Assembly: GCA_946807835.1 (NCBI GenBank)
Contig: OX327693.1
Location: 12,686,001-12,750,000, forward strand
DNA length: 64,000 nt
Source of the DNA: Ailanthus altissimus
Lineage: Eukaryota > Streptophyta > Magnoliopsida > Sapindales > Simaroubaceae
Direction of reading: 5' to 3'
The position numbers were made by a program, and so were the translations under genes. This document shows, in pieces, positions 34,861 through 46,851 of this stretch; position 1 is the stretch's first letter; each line of letters starts with the position of its first letter. Below the pieces are notes generated by a model. It did no database searches and had not been told where the DNA came from. It saw only the letters and a list, made by a program, of their open reading frames with translations.

Positions 34861-36100
34861 TTTTCGTCGCATGTTGATTTGGTATCTTATTTTAATATAT
34901 ATATATCTTTTGTTTTTGTATAAAAAGTGGATTTTAAGAGCTAAGACTCGTTATATTCCTCATTAAACATATTTTTTTTATCTATTTACTAAAAACAATT
35001 TCTTGTATAGTCAAAAATTACTCATAGAAAATTTTACTTAGGAAAGTATGAAATTGAACCCAAAAAAAAAAAGATAGTTTGGAATAGAAAAAAATTCCTA
35101 AGTATACCACAGATAACTAGTGATATACATAATCAACAATTTGTAATAGAATTTTAATAAAAAAAAATCATGACAAATATCTCTTGACGAACATTACATA
35201 ATAGATGCATTGTATTAAAAGGATAATATCACAAATAATGAAAATGAAATTGCTCAAACTCAGGGGGAACTAACTAGTGCATACCCCACAAATTTTTTTA
35301 AATATAAATAACAGTAATTTTTATGATTTTCCTTAAAGATATTTATCTTAGACTTTGAGTTGTACGGATTTAAAATTTCAACATTTTAGTCTCTACTTCA
35401 ATAACTTTTCGAGTATGACAATTTAGCCTCCCGACGGTTGGTCCCGACTCTAACTCACTACTTGTACAGTGTGTGAAAATATTAAAATAGTTATTTATTC
35501 GTTTTGCACATATAAGTGCAAAAACATGTGCTTATTAACAGTTAATTTCTATGCCTTAACTAGAGTTATACAATTTTGAAATTAACGAAAACTAACGGGA
35601 ATGTATAGTAATAGCAGTATTGATGAGCCCTTCGAGTTGAGTTGAGTTGAGTTGAGAAAGGATTTAATTCAACCTTTGTCCCGAACTAAACTCCCACCCA
35701 ACTCTCAACTCAATTTTCGATCCAACAGCCCTTTTTCATCGTCCAAAAACCAATTAAACCCACTCCTTTTGCATCAACTTCAATGTACTGAAGAACCCCA
35801 AAAAAGAAGTTAATAAGAGTGCTAATGCACTCTTTATCTTATTAAATTAGGAGAAGAGAACTAATAGCTCGCCAGACAAGAACAGCATTTTATTAAATAG
35901 GAAACGGAATAATTTACTTGTATTTATATAAGACAAGCAAAAGAAGGCTAAAATGAAATTTGAAACAGCCATACTCATACACAGGCACACATATATGAGA
36001 AAAAAAGTGGATTGGATTATGAACAACTACAAAATGGTTAATAAATGAATGCAGCTACTTTTTCCTTTGCTCTCTATCTTACATTTTGTTGTAAATAACA
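34861..36100. other. Intergenic region, no gene; contains the 3' end of the Lys-rich gene near its right side
   Basis: AT-rich sequence with no recognisable coding region. On the - strand an AATAAA-type signal (+ strand ttttatt at about 35888) could end the transcript of the gene at 36582-43252. A GAGTT microsatellite lies at 35634-35656. Confidence 0.5.
35634..35656 (+). repeat. (GAGTT)n microsatellite, 4.6 units
   Basis: Perfect GAGTT units in a row. Confidence 0.95.
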
Positions 36101-36581
36101 GTTATATGTTACAAATCAAAATTGCGGTGGAGTTGCAAAGACCACAGCCAGTTTCCCTTGCATTCCTAATAGGAAAAGGCTTCTCAGCTGGTAAGCAAAT
36201 AAAATAAAAATGGCACAAGCTCATACATACTTCCCTTTCTTGCAACCTCAGTGGCTGCCTTGATGAAATTTTCCATTTGAATGAATTCGCTGCCGCCCCA
36301 CAAGAGAAATTAAAGTCAGCCCGCCAATAGCCCTGCAAATTGCAATGACCCACTTGAAAGTGCAATGAGCATGATACACCATTTGAATGGAGTTTGAAAT
36401 GGGTGTGACATCTCATTTCAAGGAGAAAATCAGCAGCAGAGAATCTTCACTGCAACAGTGAAATAATGCAGCAAAAATATCAAACAATTTCACCCCATGG
36501 CCCAGAAGCTGCTGCACCTTCCTTTTATGGAAGATTCCAAAACCCAAAAGAAAGAATCAACCATGCTCATGTGTGAACCAT
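36101..36581 (-). other. 3' UTR of the Lys-rich protein gene
   Basis: About 480 bp downstream of the stop codon, less AT-rich than the flanking spacer and free of transposon sequence, as expected for a transcribed 3' UTR. A - strand open frame at 36102-36416 has no family resemblance and is treated as chance. Confidence 0.5.
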
Positions 36582-39500
36582 TCAATAGGGAATAACATAT
36601 GGAAGAGCACAAACATCTGCAGACTCTATTCTCATTGCTTCTGCCCATACGTGTGGCATCTCATCGTCCTTGAAAGATCCCACCTTCAGCGTCTTTAATT
36701 GAGAATAGCTGCTGTTAAATAGCCATTCTTGGTCATCAAGATCAGACCATTCTTCCATTTTGGGAACCGAGAGTATCTGACTTAGGTATTTAGTATCTGG
36801 ATGGGGTGGTTTCTTAGATGCCTCAGCAAGTTGATCAGCCTGTGCAGTTGTAGACAGAGGCTTTGCTGTGGAGACAGATAATGGCCGTGATATGATTATA
36901 CCATTTACCTTGCATTCTTTCCCATCTGCTTTATGATTACCAGCCACCCCCTGACTATCTGAACTAACCAGAGAAGAAGCTTGGCAAGATTCCGAAATTG
37001 TTCCATTTCCCGTCAGTGAATGAGAGGATGAAGTAGGTCTGGGCAACTTATTGGTCTCAGTCAACTGATGTGAGGAAGATGCGGGTCTAGGCAACTTATT
37101 GGGCTTTATGTCACTAGCTGAAAGAAAGAAAGCAGAAATTGAATTTATAATGTTTAGTTTGAACCTCTAAGACAAAATGGAACAATAAATGTTGTAAAAG
37201 AAGTAAATTTATAAATACGAATTTGTAAGCCAACGAATATCATATTCAAGCAAAGATTCTGTGATCTGAAAAATACACCAAGTTGTAATAGATAGGCAGA
37301 TCTGATACTGAATCAGAGAACAATTTCAGGAACCAAACCCTAAGTATTTCATGCTTTACTTTAAAAAAAAGGTATTTCGTGTTATACTTTTTCCACGATT
37401 GTTTGGGTGGGCGGGTGAAAGACACAACTACTACATAATAATGACAGCTGCAATATCATCGTCCATTTCATGATAGAACTCACCATGACAAAATCCATTA
37501 GTCTCAAACTCCGTCCTTTTCCGGAGATTTGCCTCACTAACAGCATTCTTTTCTGTGTCTTTAGGAAGATGTAAGGTCTTTATATTATTGATACCTACGA
37601 GGTCATCCTTGCTAATGTCTTTCACTTTGTCCTTCTCTATGTTCTTATGTTCACTTTTCATGTTCGCTTTCTCCTCCTTTTTCTTCTTTTTATCCTTTCC
37701 TTGGTCATTTTTCTCCCTATCCTTGCGTTTATCCCCACGCTTATCATCCCCTTCCTTTTGTTTGGTCTTTTCTTTACCTTCAATCCTGCCCTCAACATCT
37801 TTCTCCAGTGGTCTGAGCATTCCTTCAACTCTTGTTTGAACAATCCCAGAAAGGTTTTGAACCATGACATTTCCACGAACTCTCCCCTCATCTCTGACAC
37901 CTTGCTCAGCCAACTTTCTATCATCACTTCTCTTATCCTTCTTTTCCGTTCCTTCACCCATACTGCTGGTAGCTTTAGCCACCAATCTGACCATGCCCTC
38001 ATCTCTTTTCCGGTCTGCAACAGGAAACTTCTCAACCAACTGGCTCCCAGTTGGTCTATCATCATCTCCAACCCTCCTTCCCACTCCTTGTATGAACTTA
38101 GAATCCTTGGTATCTCCAACCAGATATCTGTTCTGACCATGCTTCTCAGCACCACAACCTGAAATTTGCCCAGAAACTTTTTTCTCACCTGAGTAACTGC
38201 TTCTATCTTTCTTCTTTTCCTCCCCCTTCTGAGAAAATTTCTCTGCATTGTGACCCTCGAACTTCCCTGAAAAAGTTTTATCATTTGAGGTTTTCTCTCC
38301 ATCATAAACCTCCGATTGCCCAGAAATTTTCTTCTCATTGGAGTTGCTGCTTTTATCTTTATCTTTAGCCCTTTCCTTCTCCTTTTTCTCCCTGTGTTTT
38401 TCTTTCTTGTCTTTCTTTTCCCTGTGCTTTTCATCGCTTCTATCTTTATCTTTTTTCTCTTTACTTTCTCTCTTCTCTTTATCCTTCTTCTCCTTCTTAT
38501 GCTTCTTCTCTCTCTGCTTCTCCTGGAAATCATGGAAAAGGGATAAGAATATTCAATAACAGATAAACCAGAAGTTATACGAAAGTAAGTTAAAATACAT
38601 TAAGCAATAAGAGTATAACAAAATAACTCTTTAGTTTCTCCTCAGAAAAATTAGTATGAAAATTAGAAGAAACAAACAAATTCCATGCATTTTAACTAAA
38701 AAAATACAAGCCTACTGCATGCAGGAAGAAGACTGACTAATTACTTCTGCCTCTGCACTCTAGCATTTCCCAGACTACAAAACCATACCATCAGCAGTCA
38801 ATATAACTTATCAAAAAGATAGATATTTTAGCAGCAAAATAGTGAGAGACAAAAAGGATGGGATGCTCAAGAGATGTACAGTGAAAAGAAGCAATTGCCA
38901 AGAGGATAGAACGAAGAGAAAGATAAATGTGAGGTCACCTGTCATCAAACAATACCTTTCTAGCAACACCTGCACAAAGTTAAAGCCTAGGAAGCTCAAA
39001 ACTAGAACAGAATTTCAATTAACACCTCCACATTCTAAAGGCCTCTGGTATTGCAGTCAAATATATTACCCATTTCTTTTGTTACATAAAACTTACACAG
39101 CAGTACTTCTATAGAGTTATGCCAGCATCATCAGCTTAGTTTTCCTCACACTTAAACCTAAGATATTGCAAAGTTACAAACAACCCATCATTAAAACTTC
39201 AAATCTACAAGAGATCACCCAATAGGCCATAAAACCACCCTCATTCCAAATTTACATGCCAAATCTCCAACTTAATTTACTCACTTCACATGATAATAGG
39301 ACAATAAACAAGAACCTTGACATTTATTTATGAACACTCATAAGACAGTAACATGGCCTCTAAGTGGAGAACTTTTATACACCTCTTTCCATCTGTTGGC
39401 TGCATTGAATGCAAAAATCAGTGAGGGGTTTTGTATCCATACCAGAGAGCTTACTACCTATGCTATAAGGACTCCACTAGAAATATGAAAGCAGTGAAAC

Positions 39501-42500
39501 CCATGGCTCAAGTTCATGGAAATACACAACCAAATTAACATGCCAACACCTTCTATTCACTCTTCTTCAATGATAATCAGTTTACATACCTCTTATCAGT
39601 TAGTTCATAGACATTAATTGGGTCTTCATTTGAGATCACATGTTTTACATTGTGAGGTAAAATGAGATTTATAAAAGCGGTGAAAGTAGCTACTTATAGA
39701 AAAGTAAATGAGGCTGAACATTTCTAGTCAACTTTATGCTACATTTGACAATCTACGGTTTTGAATTGTTGAGTTAGTGTAATTCTGCTCCTGTTTTTAG
39801 ATCTGGTCGTTTCCTCTGACAAATGTTTCTAGAGTTTTAGAAGCATTAGCAGGCAAGGTAGTATTTTTTCCCCGTCTTTTACAAATCAAAACTTTGTATT
39901 AGTAGTCTGGATTTACATTTCGCAGAAAGTTCTTGGAGACTTTTGACAATTGTTTCAGTAAGCAAGAGGAAGTCAAATCTCTTGAAACATTTAGCTAATC
40001 TTATTTCAAGCTGCTATTATAGTCCATTCCTTGATAAAGATTCCCTTTCTTTCTGTGTTAAGAATCCATGCCTTTTGCCAAATGAGTCCCCTTTATCCAG
40101 TGTTAATACCTTTTCCTAAGAAGATAATTAAAGTATTTTCAATTATCATGACTAGTTCTAAGCTCCGGCAGGAAAAAAAACTGATCTCATATTTAAACCC
40201 CAATAATGACACTTTAACAGCTTACACCATCAGAGGCAAAGGATTAGTATAAACAACTTACAGTAGATTCCACATCCTTATAACTTGGAAGTAATTCCAT
40301 AGGTGCTGCTAAGGCACAAAATGCAAATGGTGGAGAACTTTGAAAGGAGAAAACAAAATTAGAAAAGAAAGAAATTAAGGAAAAAACTGAAGGGAAAATA
40401 AAAAATCTTTATTCCCATAATCATTCAGAAGCGCACAGGAAGCTAACCATAAGGCTCTACTCATAGTAGCCAAAACCTAACTCATAAGGGAATCAAATTC
40501 TATAAAGAATACGCAATAGAAATATGTATCAAACAAATCTAAGAAATGCCAATCCAACATATATAAAGGAAATAAATACCTCCCAAACAAATTCCTAGTC
40601 TTGAAAAAATCTATATGATGCAGGAATCATGCTTCTTCAAATGGAAGGGAAGCCAACAAAGTCTTTAGAATTTAACTTCACCATTGAAGGTGGCATAAAT
40701 TTAATAAAATTGGATAGAAGTTCTTTTTAGAATGATAATTATGACTCATGAAACAACATACAAGTTAAATTCATTCCAACTAGCTAAAAGGAAAACTCAC
40801 TCGCCATTGATCAGTTTTGAGTAATACCTTAAATGACATTAGCTACCATGCACAGCATGGTAAAAGATATTGTTCCTCACTTTTAGAACTTCACCAGACT
40901 ATACATTAAGCTTCAAGCTCATATCATTTGCACAAGTCGAAGTTTCTTAGCTAAAACTAATTTCTGAAAAAAGATATCACATAGAGAACAAAAACTCTCT
41001 TTGTCTACAAAGAGAACAGAAAATTTTCACCATCAGAAAAGAAGCTTATAAAGGTCACTAAAATCATACATCGGCAATAAACCTCAAAGACTCACTAAAA
41101 GAGTATACTATTTCTCTCAGAAAGGGCCCCAACTAGAAAATACTTTACTATTTGGTCTGAATCAACAACAAAGAACATATAAAAAATTATGCCGCAAAAC
41201 TAAACATGATCCTTATGATTTCTGTAAAGTTAAAAAACCGACTCGCCCCTTGAAAATCATTTTATATTCAGTCATCAGAGCAATAAGATTAAGCCTCTTA
41301 CAGAACATGCAAAAAACTTCACTTGTTTCATATGATAAAAAAGATTGAGACCATAAATATGTAATATATTGATCAAACCAATCTGCACTCGGTAATGACG
41401 AAAAACATTCTGATAATTTGATATTCTCCTAAATTCTAAAAGGTCCACACACAGGTTAATAGTGGCCAAAGAATCCTTAGCTCATTGGGCAAAACTACAA
41501 TGGCATTGACTTCTCTACCCGCTCAATTTATTATCATTTTTTTTACCATACCTTCTCAAGTTACTCAATATGGGAAAAGCTGAATAATAAAATAATTCTA
41601 TTTTTTTTTTCTTAACAATAATATAGGATCCTAAGGTTATATTTCTAATATTTGACAAGTCATATTACAATGTTGAGGTCAATTGCCCGAAGTATTATTC
41701 CAAATTTATAGTGATAAACTGGACTTGCTAATATGTATATGATACGGATTAGATTAATAAATTTGAAGCTTTGAGAAGAAGCGGATTCCTTTTAAGCTTC
41801 AGAAGGGATGGTCTCCCAGGTAGGGTATCTAATTCTGAAAGTTAATGTCAGACATCTGAATTATAAATTATATTATTTTTCTACTTATTATCAAAACAAT
41901 TATAGATGAATTTTGAAAAAATAAATCCAATTCGTCTAGGATGAATGCCAACAATTTCACCCAATGTTTGAACTTTTAAAGCAGCCTCCATTTTTTAACA
42001 TACTATTTTTCAAGTCTCTGCTTCCTAGTAGCCAATTATTGTTAAGGGAGTCACCAACAAAACACTTTTATTGGACAAAGTTAGGGAAGATGATAAATAA
42101 GGTTGTTGCATACAGAAAAAAGCAGGCTGTTTAATAAGGCAGAGCTCCTAGCTTGCATCTTAGTTGACTCCAAAAGTTCACACTATAATTTTGAATTGAA
42201 CACAATTCAGCAAGATGATGTAGTTGGCAAATTAAACAAAAGTCTATGAAACATGAAGAAATGACTCTCAACATTTCAAGACTAACAAGGCTTAGGTCCA
42301 TAGCCTATGATTATTCACTATCAATTATATTACAAATATGAAGAGGAGGCTCTGCACACAGATGAAATTTCATTTCAAGCTTTAAGAATGACAGATTCTA
42401 ATTTTGCCTTTACTAAATTTGACTTACAAGCTTTCTTGTCCACAGTTTGTTGTCACTTAATCACATAGGCACTAACTACAGAGACCTTAATTCGGAATTG

Positions 42501-43252
42501 AACAAGAAGACACTGTAAACAGTATATCTCAAAATAAAGCATCACAAGAATGATGCTTCAGATCATACCCAAAAAGTACCACAGAAAAATAACAAGACAA
42601 CTATGCCATCTTCTTATGTAAAAGATGATTCTTAATACTGCCCAAGGTATACATGATAGAGAAGCCTCCACAATCATGGCTCCAAAATCTAGTGTTGGAA
42701 TAAATTATCAGATTTCAGGGGGTAGGTGAGCCAAAGATAATTTGAAAAATTATAAATAACAGGGTCATCAATGAATCAAGAAGAAGTTCCCAATTCAACA
42801 ATCTAAATTAGGTAGACATCTCTAATAGCACCCGAACTTTGATCTGAACTGTTTACTTCCTGGACGATAACTAAGTACCATTGAATTTAACCTACAGCAA
42901 ATCAATCGATTCGATAAATCACTAATTATAACAATTCATCAATAAATAGTGTTTTGATAACCTAGTCAATCCAGAAAGTTATGTAAGACATGAAACTCAA
43001 CATATGTTTACCAAAACTTTATGAAGGTATTTAATATCCTATCAACCCAAAAAAAAAAAACAGTTTGATCCATTTGCATCCAATTAAAGTAGGAAGCAAA
43101 TTATGTGTCACCTTATTGATTGCACCAACAATTATAAAATGCTATCGAATTGAATATGAGAAAAATGTATTAACCTTTTTTAGTAAATCTGGATACTCAG
43201 TCCTAGCCTTCTTTTCATATCCTGGTGGTGGAAATGGAAAGCAACGCGACAT
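36582..43252 (-). CDS. Lys/Glu-rich, probably nuclear protein of unknown function (three coding exons)
   Basis: Coding exons on the - strand are 43252-43175 (26 codons), 38522-37484 and 37117-36582. All junctions are GT-AG and the frame is continuous for 550 aa. The N-terminus MSRCFPFPPPGYEKK is a recognisable plant signature. Exon 2 starts with about 90 residues of Lys/Glu/Arg repeats (EKQREKKHKKEKKDKEK), and a second Lys-rich block follows (residues about 260-300), so the protein is likely disordered, nucleic-acid-binding or nuclear. Two near-repeats, NKLPRPASSSH and NKLPRPTSSSH, occur early in exon 3. The C-terminus is conserved: HPDTKYLSQILSVPKMEEWS, DDQEWLF, HVWAEAMRIESADVCALPYV, IPY-stop. 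Homologs are usually annotated 'myb-like protein X' or uncharacterised, but no Myb domain is present. Function unknown. Confidence 0.9.
37118..37483 (-). other. Intron 2 between coding exons 2 and 3 of the Lys-rich gene
   Basis: The donor is GTGAGT after GATTTTGTCATG. The acceptor is TTCTTTCAG before CTAGTGACATAAAG. Splicing here turns an in-frame stop at 37431 into read-through to the conserved C-terminus. An unspliced transcript would end in 17 residues finishing DDDIAAVIIM. Confidence 0.88.
38523..43174 (-). other. 4.65-kb intron 1 of the Lys-rich gene
   Basis: The donor is AAG|GTTAAT at 43175/43174 and the acceptor AAATTTCCAG at 38523. No transposon, coding exon or RNA gene was recognised in it, which contrasts with the transposon-packed surroundings. 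Short open frames (for example 38842-39114 and 40031-40252) are not supported. Confidence 0.75.
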
Positions 43253-43262
43253 TGCACAGAAT

Positions 43263-44700
43263 CCTAGTATTCAAAATATGAATGCACTCCAAAAACGAAA
43301 ATGCCTGAATTACTTTCCAGTAGCACTGTTCCAAGAAAGGAACGGACCAGTAACTATGCTCCTGTCCATGCAACATGTCCCCACATTCATTCCAGCTTCA
43401 ACAATCCGCCATGAGCTTCCCCATCACAAGAGCTACAAATTCGAAATCCCACAAACTCTTAGCCTCCTTACTTCAAATAAACAGACCAAGTCAAGCAGGT
43501 TTAAATGAAATATATAAGTTCAAAACACCAATGCTCACTACTGCAACCAATTAATCCCACCTACTAATAATATCACACTACACTAGCTTGAGAAAGCAAA
43601 GTTATGACAACAGCTCAAAAGCTGCTTCTTGGTCAAGAAATTTACTCAAACTATGTCAATCCAAATGGCTTCTTGAGAAATAAACAGAGACTAGTACAAT
43701 CTAATCTTCTATGTTGCCTTCTGGGCATACAAAGTACCATCACCTCCTCCCTAATACCAAAGCGTGATAAAAAAATCATCCCCTAGTGAAGATCAGCACA
43801 TGTAAAAAGGGGCAAAAAACTGAAATACTGATTTGTCAAAACAACTAAATATTCCTAATACTCGATCAGTGATTACAAAGTTCTATATAAGCAATCCTCT
43901 TCCTTGATCAAAGCAGCAACGTTCAATCACCATCCTTTTTAAGCAGCTTCAAAGCTCAAAGGTCCAATTCCAAAACAGTCAATCCACCACTCCAATACTT
44001 GCAAGATCCCAACTCATACCCATTCTACCACCATTCCAAGCACAATCTGCCTATCATCAAAACCCTAATCAGTCCAAATTTTCAATATTGGAGAAGTTCC
44101 TGATTTTGATCCAATGAAACCCTAGAAACATTCACCAAATGAAAACTCACTAAGCACATATTCCAGTAGCCAATAAAAAATAAAACATAATTTCAGTCCG
44201 AAAAAACAACAGTGAGATAATTTAAAGTAGTCATTATAAAGAACTCTAAAAGAGCTCATAAAAATCAAAGGAATAACACTTCTTTTCATCACCTAAGACT
44301 AAATGGATATCGATCAATAATCAAAAAGAAAAAAAAAAAAAAAAAGGTTTCGATTCAAAGCGTGAATGTGAAAAAGAAAGAAAAAGCCCTCAATAATTAA
44401 GTGAAAATTAAGTGAATAAAGAGGAAAAAGGAAGTTGAGTAAATTGTGAAAGTGAGATTACCTTGTCCGCTACAAAGAGGGAATTTTGTAGAAGGACAAG
44501 ATCTCACAGATGTTGAGAATTGAACAAGAACAAAGAAGAAGCAAAAAAAATTGGGTATTGTTGTTTGTAGATTCTGTGTTACTGAAATTTGTTTTCTGGT
44601 TTCGTTTTTTTTTTTTTTTTTTTTTTTTGGTTTTGTTTTCAAGTGTTTGTGATATATGTGGGTGTTGTATGTTTTTGTGTTGTGTTTCAGAGAAAGGTGC
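43263..44700 (-). promoter_or_regulatory. Leader intron, non-coding 5' exon and promoter side of the Lys-rich gene
   Basis: Upstream of the ATG the likely exon begins at 43263 after ACTAG. A good donor (GACAAG|GTAATC) lies at 44462, suggesting a non-coding first exon extending up to about 44600 and a leader intron of about 1.2 kb. A run of about 25 T on the + strand at 44607-44631 lies in or near the 5' UTR. The TATA box was not located. These positions are inferred from splice-site appearance only. Confidence 0.5.
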
Positions 44701-45335
44701 AAGGAACTTATTTATTTTCCTTGTTATGTTGGGAAGTTGAACGCGAGAATAAAAAGGGCAAGGGCAACTCAGTCAAGGGCACTTTTGTTCGTGAATTATG
44801 TTGAAGCTGCTTGTTTGATGGGCGCGCACTAGTCAGTAGAGTAGTCACTACTTCTTTCCTAATCCTCCGTGTTCCATGCTCCATGCCATGTCACCTTCAA
44901 TTAATTACCGATCAAGCCCCTGTTACGGTTAATGAGTTTTGTCAAAAACTTTTATCTATTAATATATGAAAATAAAGTGTAATTATTTTAAATGAAAAGG
45001 GTCCTACTTTCTGAATTTAGATTTATATTTTAAAATTGATAAGCCCAATTTTAAGTCTACCACACAAGCAAACTCAACCGAAATAGTTTGATCTGATTTA
45101 GTTTTATTACCTTATGTACAATATAGTTTTTTAACTAAGAAAAAATTACAAATTTTTTGTTTCATTTATTTTTTAAGAAAACTAAATCAAACCGAAATAA
45201 TTTAATCTGGCTCTATAATAATACTTTATGCAAGCCAGTTCGGTTTTATCTAAGAAACAATTGAATTTTTTTTTTGTTCAATTTGTTTTTGCAAATTGAA
45301 TTGAATTGTGTCACCTAAAAAAAATTAATATACAT
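44701..45335. other. Intergenic region with a degenerate MITE-like patch
   Basis: The Lys-rich gene promoter probably lies in 44700-44900. At 45075-45290 several degraded aaccgaaat/agttcggtttt words suggest an old relative of the MITE at 11602-11976, but no ends or duplications can be defined. Confidence 0.4.
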
Positions 45336-45342
45336 TATCTTT
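45336..45342 (+). repeat. 7-bp target-site duplication TATCTTT, left copy
   Basis: Directly left of the foldback element; exact repeat at 45980-45986. Confidence 0.8.
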
Positions 45343-45979
45343 AGGGATATATCAAAAATACTATCGAGGTATAGCTTAATTTTAATAATACTTACTAGTT
45401 TAAAAAAAAGTAATAATGTTTAACCGTCACAAAATATTTTATTAAAATTAATTGATAAAAGGGTTATATCGTCATTTTAAAATTTTTTATGCAAACATTC
45501 CTAATTTCATATTCAAACACTTTTATTTCTCTAATCAAACACATTTATCCCTTTATTCAAACAGTATTTTTTTTATATTTAAAAACTCAACTTTTAAAAA
45601 AATAATAATAAAATTAAATAAAAAATAAAAGCAGCCATTTTTGCCTTAGTTAAAGCAATTGACATAGCTGCTATTAATGGCGGCTAAAATGGCCGCTTTG
45701 GTTTTATTTTTTTAATTATTTTTAATAATTTAAAATATAAATTTATTAATAAAATTTTGATTTTTTAAAATAATGCTTTATTATTATTAATTTATTAAAA
45801 AAATTAATTTTTTTTGAAATGGTGTTCTAAGGTGCTTCATTATTATTAATTTATTTTACGTAATTTTGTTAATTTTAATAGAATATTTTCTAATGGTTAG
45901 GCATTATTGCATATTTCTCAAACTAGTAAGTATTACTGATATTAAGTCATATCTTAAGAGTATTATTAATAATATTCCT
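45343..45979. mobile_element. Foldback/MITE element, 637 bp, long inverted repeats
   Basis: The left end AGGGATATATC pairs with the right end …AATATTCCT, and the halves remain inverted repeats almost to the centre. Examples: aatacttactagttt (45395) with aaactagtaagtatt (about 45917), and gcagccatttttgcc (45631) with ggcggctaaaatggccgc (45677). The fold point is at about 45660. Exact 7-bp duplications (TATCTTT) flank it. Long inverted repeats with duplications of 7-9 bp would fit a Mutator-like origin. It has no coding region. Confidence 0.85.
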
Positions 45980-45986
45980 TATCTTT
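45980..45986 (+). repeat. 7-bp target-site duplication TATCTTT, right copy
   Basis: Exact repeat of 45336-45342. Confidence 0.8.
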
Positions 45987-46551
45987 ATAATTAAGCATTA
46001 CTAATATTTTACATCAATTAAATAAATTGATGTATTTTTATTTTACTTTTAAAGAGTAGCACACGTCTACAATTATATATGATATACTCCCTATTTTAAT
46101 AAATTATTTGCTCATCCTTATAATTTCAACCCAAACTCAATCCTCTAGAGGATTACTACAACCCATAATGAAGCTTATTATAGTCCATAAAGAAGCCCAT
46201 CACACGAGCACTCCAAACTTTTTGCTTATAAGGGAATGTCATCGATCTTTAACCACATAAAACTACCAAAGGTCGACTATATAAGCCTTCTAGAAGCAAA
46301 TATCCTATTTTTAAAAGAACTCTACAACAAACGTCTTAATTCTAAAAGAATTCTACAACCTAAGCCTATAAAAAAGAAACTAAACAATCAAGCAAGAAAA
46401 CTTTTTTTCGACTCTCTTTTTGGATTAAAATGGGAATTGCTTTAAGTAAATTATGAACTCTAAAAACTCCAATAACGTGTACAGCATGACGCCTAGTCTA
46501 AAACCTCTCTTTGTTGCTTTCTTTCCTCCCTTATATTTTTCAATGAGATCT
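45987..46551. other. Intergenic, nothing recognised
   Basis: A short open frame at 46236-46445 (Lys/Leu-rich, no family resemblance) is not supported as a gene. Confidence 0.5.
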
Positions 46552-46569
46552 ATTGCTAGCTTAAATATT
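46552..46569 (+). repeat. 18-bp target-site duplication of a SINE-like element, left copy
   Basis: attgctagcttaaatatt here and attgctaacttaaatatt at 46712-46729 differ at one base. Long duplications of this kind are made by LINE-type retroposition. Confidence 0.85.
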
Positions 46570-46711
46570 TATTTTTTTAATGTACAACACATACACCCCC
46601 TTACAACACACACACACCTACCCCTCCCCATCCCGCAACATGTGAAATCGAACTCCGGATCTGGTGAGCATCAAAGGAGGGGTTAGCCAATTCAATTAGC
46701 ACCCTGAGCTC
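46570..46711 (-). mobile_element. tRNA-derived SINE-like element, 142 bp
   Basis: On the - strand the element starts GAGCTCAGGGTGCTAATTG, resembling a tRNA A box. About 45 bp later comes ccGGAGTTCGATTTCAC, resembling the RNA polymerase III B box (GGTTCGANTCC). It ends with a GT-rich stretch and an A-rich tail (+ strand atttttttaat at 46570-46580). The 18-bp direct repeats flank it exactly. Together this is the standard structure of a plant SINE. The family is not identified. Confidence 0.8.
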
Positions 46712-46729
46712 ATTGCTAACTTAAATATT
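46712..46729 (+). repeat. 18-bp target-site duplication of the SINE-like element, right copy
   Basis: One mismatch to 46552-46569. Confidence 0.85.
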
Positions 46730-46851
46730 GAATAGTCACCATTGGAAAAAAAAATCAACGTAGAGCCCAGTACACATCAAGATTAATCATCTCAACCAGT
46801 CTTTCGAAAAGGTCCCCTCATTCCAACACACAATTAAACTTATGAGCTCAA

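Noticed and set aside
37647..38546. Long open frames on the + strand and in other - frames opposite the Lys-rich exon
   Set aside because: They are shadows of the KE-rich codons (AAG/GAG repeats are open in several frames). The spliced - strand frame alone gives conserved ends.
46236..46445. 69-codon Lys/Leu-rich open frame as a small gene
   Set aside because: No recognisable domain, promoter or splice signal. It sits between two transposon insertions.
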